A stretch of DNA of 64,000 bases from AP-15 sp963787425 (lineage in GTDB: Bacteria > Pseudomonadota > Alphaproteobacteria > ATCC43930 > CGMCC-115725): positions 1,426,001 through 1,490,000 of the forward strand of contig CAWBCV010000001.1 in assembly GCA_963787425.1 (NCBI GenBank), read 5' to 3'. The translations under genes and the position numbers were made by a program. Shown here piece by piece: positions 42,653 through 50,357 of this stretch; positions within the stretch are counted from its first letter, which is position 1, and each line of letters opens with the position of its first letter. Under the pieces are notes generated by a model. It was not told the origin of the DNA. It saw nothing but the letters and a program-made list of their open reading frames with translations, and did no database searches.

Positions 42653-44251
42653 ATGACTTCTTCCACGGTTACGTTGCGGTGGACGGTAACGGCAGCCTTT
42701 TTGGCCGTCTTTGTCCCTTCGATCGGGTGGACCCAGACCGCTCCGCAAAAGACCTTGCGGTTCATTCCGCAGGCGGATTTGCGAAGCATCGATCCGATCT
42801 GGACGACGGCCTATGTAACGCGAAATTTCGGTTATCTGGTCTTCGATACGCTGTTCGCGCTCGACAAGGACTTCAAGCCACAGCCGCAAATGGTCGATCG
42901 CTGGACTGCCAGTGACGATAAACTGACCTACAGCTTCGTCCTGCGCGACGGTTTGAAGTGGCATGACGGCCAACTGGTGCGCGCCGCCGATTGCATCGCC
43001 TCCATTGAACGCTGGGGCAAGCGCGACACGCTCGGCCAAAAGTTGATGGAAGCCGTTGACCAGATGCAAGCGGTCGACGACAAGACTTTTACAATAAAGC
43101 TGAAGTCGCCGTTCCCGCTGATCCTCGATGCGCTCGGAAAGCTCTCGAGCAATGTGCCGTTCATGATGCCGGAGCGGCTGGCCAAGACCGACGCCTACCA
43201 GCAGATCCCTGAGGCGATCGGCTCCGGTCCATTCAAATTCGTCAAGGAGGAATGGGAACCCGGCCACAAGGCCGTCTTTGTCAAGAACGCCGACTACGTG
43301 CCGCGCGACGAGGCGCCGAGCTTCGCCTCCGGCGGCAAGGTGGCAAAAGTCGACCGCGTCGAGTGGCTCTACATTCCGGACACCACGACCGCAGCGGCCA
43401 CGCTCAACGCCGGGGAGGCCGACTGGTACGAGCAGCCGCCGGCGGACCTCGTCCCGCTCTTCGCCGCCAACAAGGACATCACCGTCACGACGGTCGATCC
43501 CCTCGGCAATCACGGCATCCTGCGCTTCAACCACATTCAGCCGCCGTTCAATAATCTCAAGCTGCGCGAGGCGGTTCTGAACCTGGTCGACCAGAAAGAC
43601 TACATGGGCGCCGCGGCGGGTGACCCGAAATATTGGAAGACCTGCGCCGCGCTGTTTGGCTGCGGCGCGCCGTTTGAAACCACCGCCGGCGCCGAGGCGC
43701 TGCTGAACGGGCCAAATCCCGCCAGAGCAAAGCAGCTGATCCAGGAATCGGGGTACAAGGGCGAGAAGATCGTGTTGCTGTCGGCCACCGACCAGCCGAT
43801 CGTCGAAGGCCAGGCGCTCGTGACGTTGGATGCGCTGCGCAAAGTCGGGCTCAACGTCGAATTACAGGCCATGGACTGGGGCACATTGATTACCCGCCGC
43901 ACTTCGAAGGAGCCGATCGAAAAAAGGGGTTGGAGCATCTTTCACACCTGGACCTCCGCCCCGGACTTCTTTTCGCCGGCGGTCAATCTCCCGCTCCGCG
44001 CCAATGGCGAGAAAGCGTGGTTCGGCTGGCCCACCGACCCGAAAATCGAAGAGCTGATCGACGCCTGGTTCAAGGCACCCGACCTCGCGGCACAGAAGAA
44101 GCTCGCCGCCGATATCCAGGTCGAGGCCTATTCCAACGACGTTCCGTACGTGCCGACCGGCCAGTTCGTCGCGCCCACCGCCTACCGCAAGAACCTCGAG
44201 GGAATCATCATCGCGCCGGTCGTCTTTCTGTGGAACGTCGAGAAGAAATGA
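42653..44251 (+). CDS. ABC transporter substrate-binding protein, dipeptide type
   Basis: A 532-residue periplasmic solute-binding protein of the SBP_bac_5 (DppA/OppA) family. A signal peptide with the core AAFLAVFVPSIGWTQT is followed by KTLRFIPQADLRSIDPIWTT and LTYSFVLRDGLKWHDGQLVRA. The family signature ends with IGSGPFKFVKEEWEPG. The late part IHTWTSAPDF-like and DVPYVPTGQFV confirms a complete protein. It opens a five-gene operon with two permeases and two ATPases. Alphaproteobacterial relatives bind peptides, opines or glutathione-like compounds, and specificity cannot be read here. The start at 42653 gives the signal peptide immediately. Confidence 0.93.
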   Translation: MTSSTVTLRWTVTAAFLAVFVPSIGWTQTAPQKTLRFIPQADLRSIDPIWTTAYVTRNFGYLVFDTLFALDKDFKPQPQMVDRWTASDDKLTYSFVLRDGLKWHDGQLVRAADCIASIERWGKRDTLGQKLMEAVDQMQAVDDKTFTIKLKSPFPLILDALGKLSSNVPFMMPERLAKTDAYQQIPEAIGSGPFKFVKEEWEPGHKAVFVKNADYVPRDEAPSFASGGKVAKVDRVEWLYIPDTTTAAATLNAGEADWYEQPPADLVPLFAANKDITVTTVDPLGNHGILRFNHIQPPFNNLKLREAVLNLVDQKDYMGAAAGDPKYWKTCAALFGCGAPFETTAGAEALLNGPNPARAKQLIQESGYKGEKIVLLSATDQPIVEGQALVTLDALRKVGLNVELQAMDWGTLITRRTSKEPIEKRGWSIFHTWTSAPDFFSPAVNLPLRANGEKAWFGWPTDPKIEELIDAWFKAPDLAAQKKLAADIQVEAYSNDVPYVPTGQFVAPTAYRKNLEGIIIAPVVFLWNVEKK

Positions 44252-44262
44252 AGGCCTAGCGC

Positions 44263-45204
44263 GTGTTTGCCTACATCATTAGACGGATTCTGGCGACCAT
44301 CCCGGTGATGGCGGTGGTCGCGCTCTTCGTTTTCGCGCTGTTGCATCTGAGCCCCGGCGACCCCGCCGCGATCATAGCCGGCGACACGGCAACCGCGGAC
44401 GACATCGCCCGGATCCGCCAGAAGCTGGGGCTGGACCAACCGCTCTTCATCCAGTTCGTGACCTGGGTCTGGGCCTTGCTGCACGGTGATCTCGGCATCT
44501 CGATCTTTACCAACCTGCCGGTCTCCAAGCTGATCGCGCAGCGGGTAGAACCCACGATCACTCTGACGATCTCGACGCTTATCGTCTCGGTTCTCGCGGC
44601 GATCCCGATGGGCGTGCTGGCGGCATGGAAGGCCGGCTCGTGGGTCGACCGGGTGGTGATGGTCTTTGCGGTGCTGGGTTTTTCCGTGCCGGTCTTCGTG
44701 CTCGCCTACCTGTTGATCTATGTCTTTGCGATCTCGACCGATCTCTTGCCGGTCCAGGGCTTTGTCACGATCAGCAACGGGGTGGGGCCGTTCTTCTCGC
44801 ACATCGTGATGCCGACCCTCGCTCTCGGCGCGGTCTTTGCCGCGTTGATCGCCCGAATGACGCGCGCCAGCATGCTCGACGTATTGGCGCAGGACTATAT
44901 CCGCACCGCTCAAGCCAAGGGTTTGGCGAACGACAAGGTGCTGATCGGCCACGCGCTGAAGAACGCGGCCGTGCCGATCGCAACGATCATCGGCATCGGC
45001 GTCGCCTCGCTGATTTCGGGTGTCGTCGTCACCGAGACGGTGTTCGCGATACCGGGTCTCGGCCGGCTAACCGTCGATGCGATCCTGCGCCGTGACTATC
45101 CGATCATCCAGGGGATCATTCTCGTCTTTTCGGCCGCCTACGTGCTGGTCAATCTGCTCGTCGATCTCAGCTACACCTTCCTCGACCCGCGCATCCGTTA
45201 CTGA
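44263..45204 (+). CDS. ABC transporter permease, DppB type
   Basis: A 313-residue inner membrane permease with six predicted helices. The N-terminus FAYIIRRILATIPVMAVVAL and the DDIARIRQKLGLDQPLFIQF loop are typical of DppB. The EAA-like ATPase contact segment is LDVLAQDYIRTAQAKGLAN, followed by GVVVTETVFAIPGLGRLTVDA. It follows the binding protein by 11 bp. Downstream, a 170-bp gap containing a strong repeat separates it from the second permease. The GTG/ATG start is the first in frame after the previous stop. Confidence 0.93.
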   Translation: MFAYIIRRILATIPVMAVVALFVFALLHLSPGDPAAIIAGDTATADDIARIRQKLGLDQPLFIQFVTWVWALLHGDLGISIFTNLPVSKLIAQRVEPTITLTISTLIVSVLAAIPMGVLAAWKAGSWVDRVVMVFAVLGFSVPVFVLAYLLIYVFAISTDLLPVQGFVTISNGVGPFFSHIVMPTLALGAVFAALIARMTRASMLDVLAQDYIRTAQAKGLANDKVLIGHALKNAAVPIATIIGIGVASLISGVVVTETVFAIPGLGRLTVDAILRRDYPIIQGIILVFSAAYVLVNLLVDLSYTFLDPRIRY

Positions 45205-45243
45205 AGCTTGATCGCCCAGCGATGCTCCTCCCCGACTTCACTT

Positions 45244-45376
45244 CGTCATTCCCGCGAAAGCGGGAACCCGGGGTCCCGAGGGCCGAAGCGTTTGCCCCCT
45301 GTTCAAGCCAGAGCCGGCCCCTGGCGAAAGCAGGGGGCAGGCTCTGGACCCCCGCTTTCGCGGGGGCGACGGGAAG
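45244..45376. repeat. REPIN-like inverted repeat inside the dpp operon
   Basis: Left end CCCGCGAAAGCGGG (45251-45264) and right end CCCCCGCTTTCGCGGGGG (45349-45366) are hairpins in inverted orientation. Between them lie nested stems CAGAGCC/GGCTCTG (45309-45315 and 45340-45346) and CCCCTG/CAGGGG (45318-45323 and 45331-45336). It fills the gap between the two permease genes and would fold strongly in the mRNA. Confidence 0.75.
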
Positions 45377-45378
45377 CG

Positions 45379-46263
45379 ATGACGGTCGCGCCAACCGATC
45401 TCACCGTTCTCGCCGCTCCGTCCGTGCGCAAGCGCGGCGTTCGGGACACTATCCGCCGCCACCCGACGATCGTCGTCGGCGCGACCCTGCTTGGTTTCAT
45501 GGCATTGATGGCGGTCTTTGCCCCTTATCTTGGCACGGTCGACCCGCAGGCATTGTCGCCGATCCGCCGATTGCGCTGGCCATCGGCGCAATATTGGTTC
45601 GGCACCGACATGCTCGGCCGCGACATCTACAGCCGCACGCTGTACGGCGCGCGGATATCGCTGACCGTCGGGATCAGCGTTGCCCTGTTGAGCACGGCGC
45701 TCGGTCTCCTGATCGGGCTCGTCACCGGTTTCAGCCGCTGGACCGACGCGATCGTCATGCGGATCATGGACGGGCTCATGTCGATACCCGCGATCCTGAT
45801 CGCGATCGCGTTGATGGCACTGACCCGGGCCAGCCTCGAGAATGTCGTCTTTGCCATCACCGTTGCGGAGGTGCCGAGGGTCACCCGCCTCGTGCGCGGC
45901 GTGGTATTGACCTTGCGAGAGCTGCCCTTTGTCGAGGCGGCCCACGCCAGCGGAACCGGGTTCTTCCGCACCCTATGGCGGCATATCCTGCCCAACACCT
46001 TGCCCCCGCTCCTTGTGCAGGGCACCTTTGTTGCTGCCTCGGCGATGATCGTCGAGGCGATCCTGTCGTTTCTCGGCGCCGGCACGCCCCCGAACATCCC
46101 GAGCTGGGGCAACATCATGGCCGAGGGACGCAGCCTCTTTCAGGTCGCCTACTACATCGTCCTGATCCCCGGCGCGTTCCTGTCGGTGACTGTTCTCGCC
46201 ATCAATCTGCTCGGCGACGGGCTGCGCGACGCGCTCGACCCACGCCTGGCGCGGCGCATGTAG
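45379..46263 (+). CDS. ABC transporter permease, DppC type
   Basis: A 294-residue inner membrane permease. After a short N-terminus, one helix (TIVVGATLLGFMALMAVFAPYL) and the conserved WFGTDMLGRDIYSRTLYGARI block are followed by four more helices. The ATPase contact segment is LPFVEAAHASGTGFFRTLWRH. The start is the ATG at 45379 with GGGAAGCG upstream. The frame is open for another 57 codons to the left, but those are encoded by the palindromic repeat and are not protein-like. The ATPase gene follows three bases after the stop. Confidence 0.93.
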   Translation: MTVAPTDLTVLAAPSVRKRGVRDTIRRHPTIVVGATLLGFMALMAVFAPYLGTVDPQALSPIRRLRWPSAQYWFGTDMLGRDIYSRTLYGARISLTVGISVALLSTALGLLIGLVTGFSRWTDAIVMRIMDGLMSIPAILIAIALMALTRASLENVVFAITVAEVPRVTRLVRGVVLTLRELPFVEAAHASGTGFFRTLWRHILPNTLPPLLVQGTFVAASAMIVEAILSFLGAGTPPNIPSWGNIMAEGRSLFQVAYYIVLIPGAFLSVTVLAINLLGDGLRDALDPRLARRM

Positions 46264-46266
46264 CGC

Positions 46267-47319
46267 ATGCCCGAGACCCTCGCGGCCTATATCCCTACAA
46301 CTCTCAAGGCACCGGCCGCCAAGGTCGAGACGATCCTCGACATCGCCGATCTGCGGACCTGGTTCTTCACCCGCGACGGGGTCGTGCGCGCCGTCGACGG
46401 CGTGTCGTTCCATGTGTTCCCGGGCGAGACTCTCGCCATCGTCGGCGAAAGCGGCTGCGGCAAGAGCGTCACGGCGCTGTCGATATTGCGTCTGATCCCG
46501 TCCCCGCCCGGCCGCATCGTCACCGGCGCGATCCGCTTTGCCGGACGCGACCTCCTCGGCCTCAGCGAAGCCGAGATGCGCCAGGTCCGCGGCAACGAAA
46601 TCTCGATGATATTTCAGGAGCCGATGACCTCGCTGAACCCGGTATTGACGATCGGCCGGCAGATCGCCGAGACTCTGACCCTGCACCAAGGCCTCGGCCA
46701 CAAGGCGGCGCTCGCCAAGGCGGTCGACATGCTGCGCCTCGTCCATATCCCCGAGGCACGGCGCCGGATCGGCGAATACCCACATCAGCTGTCGGGCGGT
46801 ATGCGGCAGCGGGTCATGATCGCGATGGCGCTCGCCTGCAACCCGAAGCTGCTGATCGCCGACGAGCCGACGACCGCGCTCGACGTGACGATCCAGGCGC
46901 AGATCCTCGATCTGATGCGCGAATTGAAGCAGAAGATCGACGCCGCGATCGTGCTGATCACCCATGATCTCGGGGTCGTCGCCGAGATGGCGCAGCGCGT
47001 CGTCGTCATGTATGCCGGGCGCAAGGCCGAAGAGGCGCCGGTCGGCAGGCTGTTCCACCGGCCGCTCCATCCCTACACCAAGGGGCTCCTCGCCTCGGTG
47101 CCGCGGCTCGGCGCCTCGCTCGACCATGAGCGGGCGCCGCGGCTCGCCGAGATCGCCGGGACCGTGCCGTCGCTCGGGGAGCCGATCCCGGGCTGCCCGT
47201 TCGAGACGCGCTGCGCCTTCGCGACCGACATATGCCGCCGCGAAATGCCGGCCTTCGACGAGAAGGAGCCCGGCCATTTCGCGGCTTGCTTCCACTCCGA
47301 CCGGGTCGCCGCGGCATGA
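46267..47319 (+). CDS. ABC transporter ATP-binding protein, DppD type
   Basis: A 350-residue ATPase. Walker A GESGCGKSVTAL near residue 60, Q-loop MIFQEPMTSLNPV, signature LSGGMRQRVMIAMAL, Walker B LLIADEPTTALDV and the switch histidine in ITHDLGVVAEMA are present. The C-terminal oligopeptide-transporter extension, GCPFETRCAFATDICRREMP, has the cysteine spacing that in relatives holds an iron-sulfur cluster. It overlaps the next gene by four bases (ATGA). It couples ATP hydrolysis to substrate uptake as a heterodimer with the next protein. Confidence 0.95.
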   Translation: MPETLAAYIPTTLKAPAAKVETILDIADLRTWFFTRDGVVRAVDGVSFHVFPGETLAIVGESGCGKSVTALSILRLIPSPPGRIVTGAIRFAGRDLLGLSEAEMRQVRGNEISMIFQEPMTSLNPVLTIGRQIAETLTLHQGLGHKAALAKAVDMLRLVHIPEARRRIGEYPHQLSGGMRQRVMIAMALACNPKLLIADEPTTALDVTIQAQILDLMRELKQKIDAAIVLITHDLGVVAEMAQRVVVMYAGRKAEEAPVGRLFHRPLHPYTKGLLASVPRLGASLDHERAPRLAEIAGTVPSLGEPIPGCPFETRCAFATDICRREMPAFDEKEPGHFAACFHSDRVAAA

Positions 47320-48332
47320 CTGCTGCAGAGCCGCTGCTCTCCGTGCGCGGTTTGGTCAAGCACTTCCCGGTCAAGAAGGGGCTGCTGCAGCGTACTGTCG
47401 GTCATGTTCACGCGGTCGACGGCATCTCCTTCGACATCGCCGAAGGTGAGACCCTCGGGCTGGTCGGCGAGAGCGGCTGCGGCAAGTCGACCGCGGGCAA
47501 GGCGATCCTCAAGCTGATCGACCCGACCGCGGGCGAGGTCAGGATCAACGGCGAGCGCATCGACCACCTCACCCGCCAACAGATGCGGCCCTGGCGGCGC
47601 CAGCTGCAGGTCGTCTTCCAGGACCCCTATTCGTCGCTCAACCCGCGCCTCAAGATCCGCGACATCATCGGCGAGCCGCTGATCAATTACGGCGTCTCGG
47701 GCGGCCGCGAATTGGCGGAACGGGTCGCGGCGCTGGCGCTCAAGGTTGGGCTCCGCGCCGAGGCGCTCGGCCGCTACCCGCACGAATTCTCGGGCGGCCA
47801 GCGCCAACGCATCGGCATCGCCCGGGCCCTGGCCCTGCATCCGAGCCTCATCGTCTGCGACGAGCCGGTCTCGGCGCTCGACGTCTCGGTGCAGGCGCAG
47901 GTGATCAACCTGTTGGGCGACCTGCAGAACGAATTCGGATTGTCTTACCTGTTCGTCGCCCACGATCTCGCAGTCGTCGAGCACATTAGCCACCGCATCG
48001 CCGTCATGTATCTCGGCAAGATCGTCGAGATCGCCGACAAGCGCGCCCTCTTCACCCACCCGCAGCACCCCTACACCGAGGCGCTTCTGTCGGCGGTGCC
48101 GGTCCCCGACCCCGAGGCGGCAAAGAAGCGCATCATCCTGAAAGGCGACGTGCCGAGCCCGATCGACCCGCCCTCCGGCTGCCGCTTCCACACCCGCTGC
48201 CCCTACGCCTTCGCCCGCTGCTCCGAGGAGGAGCCGGCGATGCGGGAGATCCTCCCCGGCCACCAAGTCGCCTGCCACCTGCGTGAAGGGCAGACCCCGG
48301 CATTCGCGCAAGCCGCTTCCGAGCGGGCCTAG
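47316..48332 (+). CDS. ABC transporter ATP-binding protein, DppF type
   Basis: A 338-residue ATPase partner of the DppD-type protein. Walker A GESGCGKSTAGK, Q-loop VVFQDPYSSLNPRL, signature FSGGQRQRIGIARAL, Walker B LIVCDEPVSALDV and the switch in FVAHDLAVVEHI are intact. The C-terminal cysteine block PPSGCRFHTRCPYAFARCSEEEP is present. The start at 47316 (MTAAEPLL) overlaps the preceding stop; an upstream in-frame start would overlap much more. It completes the five-gene importer. About 265 bp of apparently empty sequence follows. Confidence 0.95.
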   Translation: MTAAEPLLSVRGLVKHFPVKKGLLQRTVGHVHAVDGISFDIAEGETLGLVGESGCGKSTAGKAILKLIDPTAGEVRINGERIDHLTRQQMRPWRRQLQVVFQDPYSSLNPRLKIRDIIGEPLINYGVSGGRELAERVAALALKVGLRAEALGRYPHEFSGGQRQRIGIARALALHPSLIVCDEPVSALDVSVQAQVINLLGDLQNEFGLSYLFVAHDLAVVEHISHRIAVMYLGKIVEIADKRALFTHPQHPYTEALLSAVPVPDPEAAKKRIILKGDVPSPIDPPSGCRFHTRCPYAFARCSEEEPAMREILPGHQVACHLREGQTPAFAQAASERA

Positions 48333-48597
48333 CGGAAACTGCCGGCATCGTTTGAACGAATCGGCAACACCGAGTTCACCCCGCCCCTGTCTCAGGGATA
48401 ACGCGCTGCAGCATAGGCTGCGATCACCGAATCCGCTTCCGTCGTAGCACTTCAGCAGAGCCCAGCCATCTCAAGCTCGTCAGGCGGAGGTGTCGACCGG
48501 CACGGAGGGAAATAGATAGTGAAGTGTAATCCGCTTCACATCCCTTTCGCCGCACCGTTGCTAAGTCTGAGCCGCCGCACGGTTGAGGGTGGCTGCA

Positions 48598-49212
48598 ATG
48601 TTTCGACGTTCATTTCAGGCTGTTGCAGTGGTCCTGGTTACCGGCGCCTTGACGCCGTCAGCGCCTGCTTCGGCCGGCATGGATCCAGCCTCGTTCATCA
48701 ACAATCTTGGCAACCAGCTGCAGGCGGTGACCAGAAGCGCCTCGACGGAGCAGAAACTGGCGGGATTTCAGGAGTTGTTCCGCACGGATTTCGACGTGCC
48801 AGGCCTCGGCCGGTTTGTGCTCGGCCGTTTCTGGCGGGCCTTTACCCCGTTCGAACAGCAGGAATTCCTATCGCTTTTCGAGCGTTACGTCGTGCTCACC
48901 TATGGCGAGAAACTGTCAGACTATACCGAAGACGGGGCTTGCCCGCGGGTGACAGGCAGCCGGCCGGAGCCGGATGGGGTCGTCGTTTCAAGCCAGATCG
49001 TTCGCGGGCAGACGGCCCACCCGCTCAAAGTCGATTGGCGGCTGACCGCGCAAAACGGATCTTACAAGATTAGCGACATCATCATCGAAGGGCTCAGCGT
49101 GGCGGCAAACGGCCGCTCCCAGCTCGAGGGCGTGGTAGAGCGCAATGGCGGGCGGCCCCAGGCCATTCTCGCCGTCATGCGCCAACAGATTGCCGGCGCA
49201 CCTTTCCGCTAA
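48598..49212 (+). CDS. MlaC/Ttg2D-like phospholipid-binding periplasmic protein
   Basis: A 204-residue protein with a signal peptide (RSFQAVAVVLVTGALTPSAPA). The MlaC domain is recognised by FQELFRTDFDVPGLGRFVLGRFWRAFTP, FLSLFERYVVLTYGEKLSDY and VDWRLTAQNGSYKISDIIIEGLSVA. MlaC proteins shuttle phospholipids between the inner and outer membranes, usually with mlaFEDB genes. No such genes are here, so this is an orphan copy that could serve hopanoid or phospholipid transport with partners elsewhere. The ATG at 48598 is chosen because the signal peptide starts there; a GTG five codons upstream is possible. Confidence 0.85.
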   Translation: MFRRSFQAVAVVLVTGALTPSAPASAGMDPASFINNLGNQLQAVTRSASTEQKLAGFQELFRTDFDVPGLGRFVLGRFWRAFTPFEQQEFLSLFERYVVLTYGEKLSDYTEDGACPRVTGSRPEPDGVVVSSQIVRGQTAHPLKVDWRLTAQNGSYKISDIIIEGLSVAANGRSQLEGVVERNGGRPQAILAVMRQQIAGAPFR

Positions 49213-49279
49213 CTCGACGATCGCACAGCCAAAGGCTGTTACAGACATCACATAAGCCGCGCTATTCCGGTATAATCCC

Positions 49280-50092
49280 TTAAGGGTGGGTTGCGGGTGC
49301 CTGAATCTGGGCCAGCACTCGATCGAACGGCAATGTCGATACCCTAAAATCGCCGCGGAAGGGGTTGCTGAGGGCGATAATCAGGACCAGCACCAGCACC
49401 CCGGAAATCGCCAGCATTGCAGACATCACAAGATGCATGCCGAGGCTCGGAAAGCCGAGGAAAGCGCTGAAAGCAATCGTCAGGCCGCCGCCGACGAGCG
49501 TCACTACCCAGACGACCGCAGGAATTGTGGTCTCGGCGGCAAGCAATCTCTGCTGCCTCGCGTCTCGGAGCTGCGTCAGGGATTGCAGCAGCAGCGCATG
49601 CAGGTTCCCAGCTGCGACGCCGGAAGGTCTGAGACCGATCGCGATCCTGTTCAGCTTCTCCAGGTACGCCGCACCCCTGTCGACGATCCGGCCTTCCGCC
49701 TGGGCGGGCCACTCGACCCTCACCACCGTTTCCAGGTATCCGATGATTTCGTCGCGCATCGCGGACATGTCGGGGTCGGCAAAGCCGACAGAGGCATTAT
49801 AGACGTCTAGAACGCCCGAGGCCTCTGCATAGCTGGCCGCCTTCGCCTTGTTGAAGCCATCCCAGGCGAGCATGGCCACAAACGCCAATAGCACGGCGAA
49901 GGTCACTCCGATGACGGAGAATATCGCTGCTGTGACGTCATTGTGTCCGCGGCGGAACTCGACTGACAGGAGTTGGTGGGCGGCAAATTCGAAGAACACC
50001 GCACCGAGAGCCGCCAGGCCGACCAACAGGACTCCCACTCCCCAGAGCGGGTATTGGTAGACCATGCCGGGCTGCATGACGAACTGCATCAT
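49280..50092 (-). CDS. DUF4239 integral membrane protein
   Basis: A 270-residue protein with two N-terminal hydrophobic helices (LWGVGVLLVGLAALGAVFF and IFSVIGVTFAVLLAFVAML), a soluble middle region, and two C-terminal helices (VVWVVTLVGGGLTIAFSAFL and LVMSAMLAISGVLVLVLIIAL) ending in NPFRGDFRV. This layout and the final PFRG motif fit the DUF4239 (bestrophin-like) family. An anion-channel role has been proposed for relatives of this shape but is not established. The ATG at 50092 is preferred to the TTG at 50107. It is convergent with the MlaC gene and divergent from the CoxL-type gene. Confidence 0.75.
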   Translation of the reverse strand: MMQFVMQPGMVYQYPLWGVGVLLVGLAALGAVFFEFAAHQLLSVEFRRGHNDVTAAIFSVIGVTFAVLLAFVAMLAWDGFNKAKAASYAEASGVLDVYNASVGFADPDMSAMRDEIIGYLETVVRVEWPAQAEGRIVDRGAAYLEKLNRIAIGLRPSGVAAGNLHALLLQSLTQLRDARQQRLLAAETTIPAVVWVVTLVGGGLTIAFSAFLGFPSLGMHLVMSAMLAISGVLVLVLIIALSNPFRGDFRVSTLPFDRVLAQIQAPATHP

Positions 50093-50357
50093 GATCTTGA
50101 CCGCCAATGATGGGATCAGCCGGCGCGTCGACCCCGCGGCATATTACCGAAGGGGATAAGATCGTCGAGAAGCGCATCATTCAGAAGGCCGGCCGTGCAC
50201 CCATCAGAGCTACGCGATACTCCTCACCCTGCCTCGCGGGCGCAGCCCCCGCCCCGGAACGACTCAACGAGACGATAGGCCGTTTTCATCCCAGATCGTC
50301 GCATCGACCGCGTGCGCGCGCTGTTGTAGGCTGCGCGCAAATTCGGAAGAGGGCGGC

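Noticed and set aside
45222..46967. 581-codon frame in the dpp operon
   Set aside because: It is out of register with dppC and dppD, which carry all expected motifs; it is very Arg/Pro/Asp-rich.
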